42,164 bases of DNA, from contig JAJPES010000005.1 of NCBI GenBank assembly GCA_021166725.1, forward strand, positions 1 to 42,164, read 5' to 3'. Of this stretch, positions 22,555-30,957 are shown in pieces. Every line of letters begins with the position of its first letter. Within the stretch, counting starts at the first letter, position 1. This DNA is from Burkholderiaceae bacterium (lineage in GTDB: Bacteria > Pseudomonadota > Gammaproteobacteria > Burkholderiales > Burkholderiaceae_E). The notes beneath the pieces are model-generated. The model did no database searches, was not told where the DNA came from, and saw only the letters and a program-made list of their open reading frames with translations. Both the position numbers and the translations under genes were made by a program.

Positions 22555-25153
22555 TCTCCGCGGCTGGTCGGCGCGCGGTCTTGACGGCCGGCCGGTCGGT
22601 GGCCTTGGCTGCCGGCCGGCTTGCAGTTCTGGTTGCCGGCCGTGCTACGGCCTTCTCGGCCGCGAGATCGAACTCGCGGAAGAAGATTTCGACGTTCTTC
22701 ATGTGACGCGTCGTCTGCTCGAAGGTGGCCCAGAGGAATTCGGTGTTGGCATGCACGGCCACGCCTTCGAAACCGAACTTCTTTGCCAACCCGGCATATC
22801 GGCGAAACTGGGGGAGCACTTTTTCGTCCAGGAACCGGTAGTGGAACGACGTCGTCGGATCGGCCTTCCCGGGCGCGTGCAGGCTCGCATACGCTTCGTC
22901 GAACGCGTCCTTGAACGTGAACTTCGACTCGCCGATCCATGACTTTCCCTGCCCGTCGGTGATGATGCCGTCGAGCTTGTACTCCTGGCCGCCGAGGGTC
23001 AGGTGCAGCTCGTAGTCGGAGCCCATCGAGCTGCTCTGGTACTTGTACGGTAGCGCCTTGCGCTGCTTCGGGGTGATGCGGACGAGCTTCACGTCGTCGG
23101 CTGCCTCGACCATCTTGCGTAGTGGCTCGGACTCGGCGAACTTCAGCCGCCACTCGCGCGGAAAGCCGGTCCCGCCCGGCTTGAACTTCGCGGCCCACTC
23201 GCGGAAGTCCTTCGCGCGCATCGGCAGGCCTGCGTGCATCTGCAGCACGTCCTGCTCGATCCGGATGCCGGCCACGAACGCATCCGTCTCGGCTTCGGTC
23301 AGGCGGGCGACGCCACGGTTCTCGAATGCCGCCGCCTTGTCGGTCAGCGCCCGGTCGAGAGGATTGCGATTCAGTGTCTCCGACAGCGCGCTTCGATCGG
23401 CTTTCTCGAAGGCGCCGCTGACGACCGAGGGCTTGAAGTGCGGCCGCGGCGTGAACGTCTGCAGAAGAAGGCCGAGTACCTTGCCGAACGTCGGATCGAT
23501 CTTCGACGCCTGTTCCTCCACCTTGCTGCTGGCGTAGAACAGGGCGACCTCGTAGATCAGCCCCGCGAAGCCGGCCTCGATGAGCACCGGCATGAAGCCC
23601 ATCGCGAGAAAGATCATCTCGACCAGATGCACGACGCCGATCGTGCTTCGATAGATATCGAGGATTCGTTCCCCGTAGACCTTGTCGGCGATGTACGCCT
23701 GCGAGACGACGAACAACTGGGGACGCAGCGTGCTGAGCTCGACGTACGCCTTGTTCGGCGCGGCCGGATCGATGTAGACGATCGTAATGTCGCCGTGCTT
23801 GCCATGCGTTCCGAGGCGGTCGCCCGCGAAGAGCGTGGCCTTTCCCAACTCCCACGGATTGTTGGTGGGAATGCTGGCGGAGGAGATCTCCTGCAGGCAT
23901 TCGATGCCTTTGCGGTTGCGGGGATCGCCGAAGATCTCCTTCAGGCGCGCGGTGTCGTTGTTCCTCGATGCCAGGCGAATGAGATCGGTGACGTCGTCGA
24001 TCGCGCGCCACTTCTGCTGGATCTCCAGCGTCCGGTCCAGCGCAACGAGATCGAAGCCCTTCAGCTGGTTCTTCGTGAGGATGTAGGTGTCGAGGAAGGT
24101 CCGGATCTGCCCGAACGCCGTCCCGGGGCCGCTGTACGGCGGCGTGAGTACCTTGCGCAGGTTCGAGCCGTACGAGAATCGCGTTTCGACCGGCTCGCAG
24201 AAGAAGCGAAGTTCCTCCGTGGTGAAGCCGAGCCGGTTCCGGGTGAACAGCCTGTCCGCCTGTGCGCACGACAGCAGCTGGACGCAGGCCAGCGTGTACA
24301 GGGCGCGGAACAGGACGTCCTCGTGCTCGTCGAGCCTGGGCGGGAGAAAGGTCTTCGTTTCCCCGGTTGCGCGATCCACCTTCACCTCGGGCCTGCGGTC
24401 GAAGAGCAGCCGCAGGGTGCGCACCGCCTGGAACAGGGACAGCAGCTTCTCCTTGCCCAGCGCGCGCAGCTTCGCCGCGAGTGCCTCGAGCGCCTTGTTC
24501 AGCGTCTCGACGTGCTCCTGCGTGTACTCGCCCCCGGGAGTGCCCCACGCCACGCGGACCGCAGCGAGCCACGCTGCGAGCGTCGCGCTGCTCGACGTGG
24601 CGCGCGGGTCGAAGTCGCGCAGTTCGTCGTCCGACGCGGCCGCGCGTCCGTTCTGCCGGTAGAACTCGTCGCGCAGAACGTCGAGCACCGAGCGGCGCCT
24701 GCGACGCTTCTCCCGCTCGTCGTGGATGAACTTCGTGATCTGGTTGCGGAAGTAGACGTCCAGCTCGTCGAAACGCTTCCGGAAGCTGTTGTACCCGGTC
24801 TTGTCCGCGGGCCCCGCAAGGAAGCGTACCCAGGTCTCGAACAGGCCTTCGTCGGCCACCTTGCCGGTCTGCTCGATCAGCAGCTGGAACAACTGGTCCG
24901 AGCGATAGAACCGCACCTCGTTGCGGTTCGCTGCGTACTGGCCGTACAACGCCAGGTACCCGTTCATCAACTCGGTGAGGACGTCGCCTGCCTTCACGGC
25001 CAGCACGATCTTCACCGCCGCGTCGTACTCGGCCTTGAACGCCTTCTGGTACTTGTCGTTGTAGTCGACCTGGTCGTCGATCGCTTCCAGGCGGCGAGAG
25101 AACGCGCGCTCGACGAGCGCGCGAAACTTCGCGACGAGCTTTTTCGTGTCCAT
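22535..25153 (-). CDS. Large protein with C-terminal PD-(D/E)xK-like nuclease motif; candidate toxin/effector
   Basis: An 872-aa protein of a family I do not recognise. Residues 1-500 are mainly helical and charged, with a run of Arg/Lys at 148-154. A hydrophobic stretch lies at about 505-540 (STIGVVHLVEMIFLAMGFMP, then VLIEAGFAGLIYEVALFYAS), which may be membrane-associated or a pretoxin-like segment. Residues about 714-745 read EYKLDGIITDGQGKSWIGES followed by K: D728, E742 and K744 fit the D...ExK pattern of restriction-endonuclease-like nucleases. The last 40 residues are a basic tail of repeated RPA/K/T, like DNA-binding tails of histone-H1-like proteins. It follows the 1216-aa gene after 27 bases and is probably co-transcribed. 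No immunity-like gene lies downstream. Nuclease function is inference. Confidence 0.75.
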   Translation of the reverse strand: MDTKKLVAKFRALVERAFSRRLEAIDDQVDYNDKYQKAFKAEYDAAVKIVLAVKAGDVLTELMNGYLALYGQYAANRNEVRFYRSDQLFQLLIEQTGKVADEGLFETWVRFLAGPADKTGYNSFRKRFDELDVYFRNQITKFIHDEREKRRRRRSVLDVLRDEFYRQNGRAAASDDELRDFDPRATSSSATLAAWLAAVRVAWGTPGGEYTQEHVETLNKALEALAAKLRALGKEKLLSLFQAVRTLRLLFDRRPEVKVDRATGETKTFLPPRLDEHEDVLFRALYTLACVQLLSCAQADRLFTRNRLGFTTEELRFFCEPVETRFSYGSNLRKVLTPPYSGPGTAFGQIRTFLDTYILTKNQLKGFDLVALDRTLEIQQKWRAIDDVTDLIRLASRNNDTARLKEIFGDPRNRKGIECLQEISSASIPTNNPWELGKATLFAGDRLGTHGKHGDITIVYIDPAAPNKAYVELSTLRPQLFVVSQAYIADKVYGERILDIYRSTIGVVHLVEMIFLAMGFMPVLIEAGFAGLIYEVALFYASSKVEEQASKIDPTFGKVLGLLLQTFTPRPHFKPSVVSGAFEKADRSALSETLNRNPLDRALTDKAAAFENRGVARLTEAETDAFVAGIRIEQDVLQMHAGLPMRAKDFREWAAKFKPGGTGFPREWRLKFAESEPLRKMVEAADDVKLVRITPKQRKALPYKYQSSSMGSDYELHLTLGGQEYKLDGIITDGQGKSWIGESKFTFKDAFDEAYASLHAPGKADPTTSFHYRFLDEKVLPQFRRYAGLAKKFGFEGVAVHANTEFLWATFEQTTRHMKNVEIFFREFDLAAEKAVARPATRTASRPAAKATDRPAVKTARRPAAETGSRAR

Positions 25154-25180
25154 CGCCGTGCAGGCCCGCGCGGCCGCGCG

Positions 25181-28100
25181 TCACGCATCGTCGACGTCGA
25201 TCACCGGCTCCACGCCGTTGGCTACCACGATCTTCTTCTCGACGTCGGGATCTTCCATTCGGGCGTCGAGCAGCCGCGCGGCGTAGCGGATGTTCTCGAG
25301 TTCCATCCTGCGCACTTCGGCCTGCACCTTGTAGACGTCCCACTCGCGATGCTGGAGCTTGAAGTCCTCGAGCAGCGACCGGTCCGAAGGCAGCAGCTCG
25401 ATGAAGAGCGAGCCGGTCGGGACGACGATCTCGTCGCCGTTGCGCAACGGATCGGCGAGCAAGGCTTCGAGCCATGCCTTGAGGACCGGCTTCAGGCGCT
25501 CGTATTCGTCGGGCGACTCGTCGTGCAGGCAACAGACGTACTTCGAGAATTCCTCCAGGTTGACGTTGCCCAGCTGATCGGGGTCCATCGCGCCGAACGC
25601 CTCGTCGACGTAGGGCGCCGCCATGAACGACGTGAGTGCGTTGTGCTGCTTCAACGGAAAGATCATGTAGTTGCCCTTGAAGCCGAGCACGGTGTCGAGA
25701 TCGGCCACCTCGACCAGCTGCCTGTACGTGACGTCGGGCGCGCCGTCGGCTTTGCGCGCGATCTTGCCGTGCAGCCAGGCGTTGTGCCTCTTGCGTCCTG
25801 GCTCGCGGAACGCCTCGAACAGGTCGGCGCTCGGCGTGTCTTCGACCACGCAGCTGCGCGTGGCTTCGAACTGCGGTACCAGGACCTTGTAGAGCCGCAT
25901 GTACCGCTGGTCCGGCGGCTCCATGCTCCAGATCGCCTGCATGTAGTACAGGATGTTGTTCTTCACGTGCGCGACCAGGCGACGGATCTGCGTGATGCGA
26001 TCCAGGTGCTCGCGCATGGTCTCGTTGTACCGCTGCGTCATCTGCTGCAGCGCATTGGTCTCGCGCTGCACCGACAACGCGAGCTTCTCGGCTTTCTCGA
26101 CCGCGTACTTGTGCTCGTCGGTGGCCGCCTGTTCGAGCGCCTTGGCCATTTCCGGGTCGGGCGGCGTGTCCGGGCGGTCCGCGTCGTTCCACCACCACCA
26201 CCAGCGGTACGTCCGCTTCTCGTGCTCTTCGTTGATGCGCTCCTGCACCGCGCGCTCCATCGCCGCGTACTTGTTCTCGACGTCCTGCCTGAGCTTGGAG
26301 AACTCGATCTGCAGGTTGGCGACCAGCGTGCGTTGCTGGCGCAGGTTCTTGCGAAGCTCGCGCAGCGCGAAGTCGTCGCCGACGTTGTTCTGCGCCAGAT
26401 AGAGCAGCGTGGCCCGGAAGCTGTCGTCGAGCAGCACCCGGTTGAGGATCCAGTCGTGCGCGACGATCCACGCTTCCGTGATCTGGTTGGGCGCAGGCAC
26501 CTGCTGCGCCACCAGGACGACCGGCATCACGCGATAGAGCTGCTCGGAGATCCGATACCTTCGCTGCAGCTCGTAGAACAGGCACGTGAGCGACAGCTCC
26601 TCGTTCGGGTTCGTGATCGAGCCCGACTCCGTGTATTCGGAGGTGGCGCTCTCCTCGGTTTCGATTTCGATGCTGCGTTCTTCCTTGTACTCCTGCGCCG
26701 CCTTGATCACCGCTTCCCGGAAGTCCTTCTTCGACTGCGAGGTGTCCTTCTCGGCGTCCTTGCCGAAGCCCACTTCGGAGCTGATGTGCGAGTAGTCGAG
26801 CTTCACGCTCATGTTGAAGTTCGACTTGTCGTGCGCCTTGGCCACGATCTCCGACTCGGCGCGCGACGTCGTGCTCACCTCGTTCTGCAGCGACGAGTTG
26901 TTCTTCTGTGCCTGCTTGCGCGTGGTCTTGAGAGTCTGCGTGATCTTCGCCGAAAACTTGCGCTCCTCTTTGGGCGACAAGGGCATCGTCCGCACGAGCT
27001 TGCCGGCCTGGTAGGAGATCGGCTCCCACTTCTGTCGGAAAGTGTTCAGCAGCCCGAAGTTCACGCTTTGGTAGTCGCGGTCGGCCGCGAACACGGTGAA
27101 CTCGTACTTCGACAGCAACCGCTCCTGCAACTCCTTGAGCAACTCGTTCGTCGCGAACGGCTTGTTGATCCGCACGTTGTCGATGATCTTCTCGCCCTGC
27201 TCGCGGCGGACCGACGCATACGTCGCCCAGGCGGGGATCAGCTCCTTCGCGTTCACGTCCTGCGCGATCGCGAGCAACAGCGCCTTGTCGTCCCCGCCCA
27301 GCGCGTCGTACTCGGCGAGCGAGATGTCGAAGGCGGCCGCGATGTCGCTCGGCACCTCGTGCGGAACGAACCGGTAGGCATCTTCGATCGACGCGACGAG
27401 AATGTTCGGGCCGAACGCCCGCAGCCCCTGCATGCGTTCCCGGACCCGATCGAACAAGCCTCTTTTCCCCGCCGTCTCGAGGTTCTGATCGACGGTTTCC
27501 GTCAGGTTGACGAGCGTCTCGTCGAGAAGCTGCTGCCAGACGTGCTGGAACGCGATCTGCAGCGAATGGAAGTCGTAGAAGGCCGTCGTGTCCGCCGGTC
27601 CCTTCTTCAACGAGAAGGAATCGACTTTCGCCTGCACGCTCCTGTCGTCGGGTCTTTGCGACTTGTAGTCGGCCTGTCCGTGGAAGCGGCTGGAAGTCTT
27701 GTCGGCCAGGATCCCGCCCAGGAACAACGGAATGTCGTCCTTGGTGATGGCGGTGACGACCGGCGGTTCATCGTCGCCGGTCGTGTCGCCGTCGTGCGGA
27801 TCGGGGCCGCTGCCCAGGCCCGTGTGCAACTCCGCGCACTTCTGGTCGGCGGACTTCTGGATGCAGTACTTGCTGATCGGATTGCCGGCGAAGAGGATGC
27901 TGTCGAAGTTGCCCGGCTGCTCCTTGCGGAAGAGCAGGGCCTCGATCCGGTCCTCGGGCACGTTGTAGTAGTCCTTTCCGTCGAAGGAGAACTTGAACGG
28001 CTGCAGCGCCTGCCGATCGTCGTCGGACAGGATCAGGTGGATCGCGATCCCCTTGCCGGGTCGCGGATTCGCGTCGTCCCCGGCGAGGACGTCGTCGATG

Positions 28101-28831
28101 ATCCCGGTTCCGCGCGTGTAGACCCGCTGTTGTACTTCCTCGATCGTTTCGGTCGGCTTGACGGCATTGATCATCGCGTCGATCACCGCCACATCCGGCC
28201 GGATGATCTTGTGCAGCGTCTCGCGGAACTCGGTCTTGTGCGCCTGCATCTGCGCTTCGAGCTGGCGATTGACGAGCGCAAGACCCGCGCGCAGGTTCTT
28301 CTGGCGCGTCTTGCGGGCGCGATGCTGCTCGATGCTCGCGTCGGCGTCGTCGTCCCGGTGCGCCGTCGGCACGGCGATGCCGGCCTTCTCGAGCTGCGCC
28401 GCCGCGATGCGGACAAGGTACGCCTCGGTTCGCCCCGAGTTCACGCGCGTGAGCTTGCTGTCGAACAGCACCGTCGGAGGATTCGGGGAGTCGGCATCCT
28501 CGGGCGCCAGCACGAACAGCTGCAGGTCGGGCCTCGATTCCGACGGATTCGCGCGGCGGAAGTCGTCGTCCGCGTAGGCCAGGGACCAGGAACCGTCGCT
28601 CGATGTCAGGATCGAGCCGAGCCTGTCGCCCAGAGTCGCAGCGCCCGGCGCAGGCAAGGGCGCGGTGCGATCGATGGACGGCGAGTCGGGAAAGCCTTCG
28701 TCGGAGCGGATGCCCGGATCGAGGTCGTAGACCACGACGAGCAGGTCGGGGATTCCTGCGCCGGTTTCCTTCAGGAGGACCTTGCCGTAAAGCGTGTTCG
28801 CCGTCGCAGCCGAGCCAGTGGTTGCGGCCAT
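25181..28831 (-). CDS. Very large protein with transthyretin-like N-terminal domain and coiled coils, unrecognised family
   Basis: A 1216-aa protein I cannot assign. Its start is well supported: GGAGGTGA lies five bases before the ATG at 28831. Residues about 8-140 (YGKVLLKETGAGIPDLLVVV, then SSDGSWSLAYADDDFR and PDLQLFVLAPED) look like a transthyretin/carboxypeptidase-regulatory beta-sandwich, a module also found at the front of some toxin-complex-like proteins. Residues about 650-764 are Ser/Thr/charged with alternating pattern (FNMSVKLDYSHISSEVGFGK, ESATSEYTESGSITNPNEEL) and end in TCLFYELQRRYRI. Coiled coils follow at about 820-1000, interrupted by five tryptophans (877-881). No signal peptide or clear membrane helix is seen. 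With the downstream nuclease-like gene it may form a two-protein delivery or pore system; this is speculative. Confidence 0.75.
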   Translation of the reverse strand: MAATTGSAATANTLYGKVLLKETGAGIPDLLVVVYDLDPGIRSDEGFPDSPSIDRTAPLPAPGAATLGDRLGSILTSSDGSWSLAYADDDFRRANPSESRPDLQLFVLAPEDADSPNPPTVLFDSKLTRVNSGRTEAYLVRIAAAQLEKAGIAVPTAHRDDDADASIEQHRARKTRQKNLRAGLALVNRQLEAQMQAHKTEFRETLHKIIRPDVAVIDAMINAVKPTETIEEVQQRVYTRGTGIIDDVLAGDDANPRPGKGIAIHLILSDDDRQALQPFKFSFDGKDYYNVPEDRIEALLFRKEQPGNFDSILFAGNPISKYCIQKSADQKCAELHTGLGSGPDPHDGDTTGDDEPPVVTAITKDDIPLFLGGILADKTSSRFHGQADYKSQRPDDRSVQAKVDSFSLKKGPADTTAFYDFHSLQIAFQHVWQQLLDETLVNLTETVDQNLETAGKRGLFDRVRERMQGLRAFGPNILVASIEDAYRFVPHEVPSDIAAAFDISLAEYDALGGDDKALLLAIAQDVNAKELIPAWATYASVRREQGEKIIDNVRINKPFATNELLKELQERLLSKYEFTVFAADRDYQSVNFGLLNTFRQKWEPISYQAGKLVRTMPLSPKEERKFSAKITQTLKTTRKQAQKNNSSLQNEVSTTSRAESEIVAKAHDKSNFNMSVKLDYSHISSEVGFGKDAEKDTSQSKKDFREAVIKAAQEYKEERSIEIETEESATSEYTESGSITNPNEELSLTCLFYELQRRYRISEQLYRVMPVVLVAQQVPAPNQITEAWIVAHDWILNRVLLDDSFRATLLYLAQNNVGDDFALRELRKNLRQQRTLVANLQIEFSKLRQDVENKYAAMERAVQERINEEHEKRTYRWWWWWNDADRPDTPPDPEMAKALEQAATDEHKYAVEKAEKLALSVQRETNALQQMTQRYNETMREHLDRITQIRRLVAHVKNNILYYMQAIWSMEPPDQRYMRLYKVLVPQFEATRSCVVEDTPSADLFEAFREPGRKRHNAWLHGKIARKADGAPDVTYRQLVEVADLDTVLGFKGNYMIFPLKQHNALTSFMAAPYVDEAFGAMDPDQLGNVNLEEFSKYVCCLHDESPDEYERLKPVLKAWLEALLADPLRNGDEIVVPTGSLFIELLPSDRSLLEDFKLQHREWDVYKVQAEVRRMELENIRYAARLLDARMEDPDVEKKIVVANGVEPVIDVDDA

Positions 28832-28939
28832 GGTCACCTCCGTGCAGAGGGGTACCGAATTCCACGAGTGCGTCGCCCAGGCTGAAGTTCTACGCTTTCA
28901 CGGCGGTTTCGAATAGGGGAATTCTTCCAGCGAGTCCGG

Positions 28940-29917
28940 TCAACCGAGCTCCGGCCCCGCGACGAGGAACACCCTCGATGCATTGCCCGGCGCCCGCTCG
29001 AGCGCGTAGAGCATCCGCGTGAAGGGCCGCTGCTCGACGAAGCCGCGCGCGGCGACGGCGGCGAGCCATTCCGGTCGATCGTCGACGGCATCGACGTACA
29101 CGGGCCCGTCGATCGACCTCAGCGCCGCGTCGAGCAGCGCTTCGGCGAGCGCGACGTCGTCGGCGACCAGGGGCCCGATCTGCGTCGCCTCGCGACCGTC
29201 GCGACCGAGCACGAAACCGCACAGGCGGCCGTCGCGTCCGGCGACGTGCGCCGCGCGGGGCAATCTCGACGCGAGCCTGTGCAGCAGCGCCGTCCGATCG
29301 CCGCCGAAGACGGGCCGATCGAGCGTTGCGATCGCGGGCCAGTCGCGCGCGTCCAGCGGGCGCAGGTCGATGTTTTTCGCCGAAGGCGCCGCGGCCGGCG
29401 CCGATTCGCGGCGATAGCGGCGAAAAGTGGAGCTGTCGACGAAGCCTTCCTGCACGTAGACAGGGCGCCCGGCGGGCGTCGCGTCGAGCACGCCGCCCGA
29501 GCCGGTGCGCGCGAGTTCGTCGAGCGCATGACGCAGCAGGCGCGAGGCGTAGCCCTGGCCGCGGAACTCGGGCAGCACGAGCACCATGCTGACCCAGGCG
29601 AACGAGGGGTCGTAGGGCAGGACGACGGTCGACGCGGCGATGCGCGTTTCGTCGCCGGGCGCCCGGATGCACCAGCCCCGCCCGACTTCGAGCATCATCC
29701 GCCAGTCGGCCTCTCTCTGGTTCCACGACGCCGACCGGGAGAGCGCGAGCGCGCCGGGCAGGTCGCGCGCTTCGAGCGTCTCGATAGACGCGGCTTTGCT
29801 CGTTCGCTCGGTACTTCCGTAGGTGCCCCCGTCGGTGCTGCCTTCGGTACCACCCTCAGTACCGGCCTCAGTACCGCCCTCAGTGCCGCCCTCAGTATCG
29901 CCCTCAATACTTCCCAT
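28940..29917 (-). CDS. GNAT acetyltransferase with a second C-terminal GNAT-like domain and a repeat N-terminus
   Basis: A 325-aa protein. Residues 1-38 are a low-complexity G-T-E-G repeat encoded by a 12-base tandem repeat. The first GNAT domain (about 45-165) carries the acetyl-CoA motif VLPEFRGQGYASRLLRHALD. The C-terminal part (about 180-310, ending GFVEQRPFTRMLY) fits the second domain seen in YitH-type acetyltransferases. Its start codon lies inside the end of the epimerase gene (14-base overlap), so translation is probably coupled. If the repeat is not translated, initiation would have to occur further in, but no good alternative start is obvious. Acceptor substrate unknown. Confidence 0.85.
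   Translation of the reverse strand: MGSIEGDTEGGTEGGTEAGTEGGTEGSTDGGTYGSTERTSKAASIETLEARDLPGALALSRSASWNQREADWRMMLEVGRGWCIRAPGDETRIAASTVVLPYDPSFAWVSMVLVLPEFRGQGYASRLLRHALDELARTGSGGVLDATPAGRPVYVQEGFVDSSTFRRYRRESAPAAAPSAKNIDLRPLDARDWPAIATLDRPVFGGDRTALLHRLASRLPRAAHVAGRDGRLCGFVLGRDGREATQIGPLVADDVALAEALLDAALRSIDGPVYVDAVDDRPEWLAAVAARGFVEQRPFTRMLYALERAPGNASRVFLVAGPELG
29811..29910. repeat. 12-base tandem repeat inside the GNAT gene
   Basis: On the minus strand about eight units related to GGTACTGAGGGC follow each other and code for G-T-E-G units. The unit is a multiple of three, so copy-number change would alter protein length without breaking the frame. Confidence 0.85.
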
Positions 29918-30944
29918 CGCGCGTCTCGAAATGCGTCGGCTTGCCGTGACTGGCGCCGCCGCGCGCGATCCAGTCGGCGGTCCAGTCGATCATTCGCTCG
30001 AGCGGTACGCGCGGCCTGCCGAACAGGCGCTGCGATTCGCTGGTGTCCTCGAGCCAGGCGGTGGGCGCTTCGCGGCCGACGAGCCTGGGCTTGCGACCGA
30101 AGCGCTCGCCGAACTGTTGCGCGAGCCAGCGGATGCTCGTGTGAGTCGGGCCGGTGATGTTGATCGGGGTCGTCGGCGTCGTGCAGTGCGCGAGCAGCCG
30201 CAACGATTGCTCGTTCGCGTCGCCCTGCCAGATGACGTCGGCATGGCCCATCGTGACGTCGAGTTCGCGCTGCTCGAACACCGCCGAGGCGACGTCGTGG
30301 AGCACGCCGTAGCGCATGTCGATCGCGTACGACAGGCGAACGAGGCGGCCCGGCGTGGCGTACTTGTGCGAGGCGTACTCGAACATCCGCTCGCGTCCGA
30401 CGCACGAATTGGCGTAGTCGCCGGCCGGCGGGTTCGGCGCGACGCTCTCATCGGCGCCCGGGCCATCGACCGGTACGAACGGATAGACGCAGGCGGTTGA
30501 GAAAGCGACGATGCGCGCCTCGCGATAGACCTCGGCGACGTTCATCGGAACGCCGACGTTCATCATCCAGGTGAGCGCGGCGTTGCCGGCGGCGCCGAAC
30601 TTGTGGCCGGCCATGAAAACGACGTTACGCACGCCGTCGCCGACGTTGGGCAGCCGCTGGAGCGCGGCGCGGTCGAGCAGGTCGGCTGCGATGCACTCGA
30701 CGCCGTGCGCCTCGAGCGACGCGCGAGTGGCCGGATCGGAGAAGCGCGCGACGCCGATGATGCGACGACCGGGAAGTGCGCACCTGGCCATGCGCGCGAG
30801 CGTCGGTCCCATCTTGCCGCCGACGCCGAGCACGATGAGGTCGCCGTCCACCTGCGCGAGATCGGCGGCAAGCGCCGGCGTGGGTTCGCTGAGAAAGTCC
30901 TCGAGCGCCTCGACCCCATCGAAGCGTTGCGGCAGTGGCTGCAT
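29904..30944 (-). CDS. NAD(P)-dependent epimerase/dehydratase-like protein (extended SDR fold)
   Basis: A 346-aa extended-SDR protein. The nucleotide-binding loop is GVGGKMG (40-46), and the active-site strand reads AFSTACVYPFVP (Ser149/Thr150). Y177 in GDYANSCVGRE is at the catalytic tyrosine, but the usual lysine four residues later is C181, so classical YxxxK chemistry is missing. It may bind substrate differently or be a non-catalytic or altered enzyme. GGAG lies eight bases before the start at 30944. It lies between the MetE-like gene (13 bases upstream) and the GNAT gene in one operon. Confidence 0.85.
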   Translation of the reverse strand: MQPLPQRFDGVEALEDFLSEPTPALAADLAQVDGDLIVLGVGGKMGPTLARMARCALPGRRIIGVARFSDPATRASLEAHGVECIAADLLDRAALQRLPNVGDGVRNVVFMAGHKFGAAGNAALTWMMNVGVPMNVAEVYREARIVAFSTACVYPFVPVDGPGADESVAPNPPAGDYANSCVGRERMFEYASHKYATPGRLVRLSYAIDMRYGVLHDVASAVFEQRELDVTMGHADVIWQGDANEQSLRLLAHCTTPTTPINITGPTHTSIRWLAQQFGERFGRKPRLVGREAPTAWLEDTSESQRLFGRPRVPLERMIDWTADWIARGGASHGKPTHFETRDGKY

Positions 30945-30957
30945 CGTTCGAACTCCG

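Noticed and set aside
22506..27029. 1507-codon minus-strand open frame across both large genes
   Set aside because: Out-of-frame shadow with extreme Arg/Gly/Ala content that crosses the junction of the two real genes.
22535..28831. Tc-toxin, Rhs or contractile-injection system call for the gene pair
   Set aside because: No YD repeats, no sheath/tube/baseplate genes, no VgrG or PAAR motif; only the transthyretin-like start is shared with some toxin-complex proteins.
23234..28885. 1883-codon open frame on the plus strand over the two large genes
   Set aside because: It is the antisense shadow of the two minus-strand genes: Arg/Val/Leu/His rich, no ribosome site and no motif, while the minus-strand genes have a perfect ribosome site and balanced composition.
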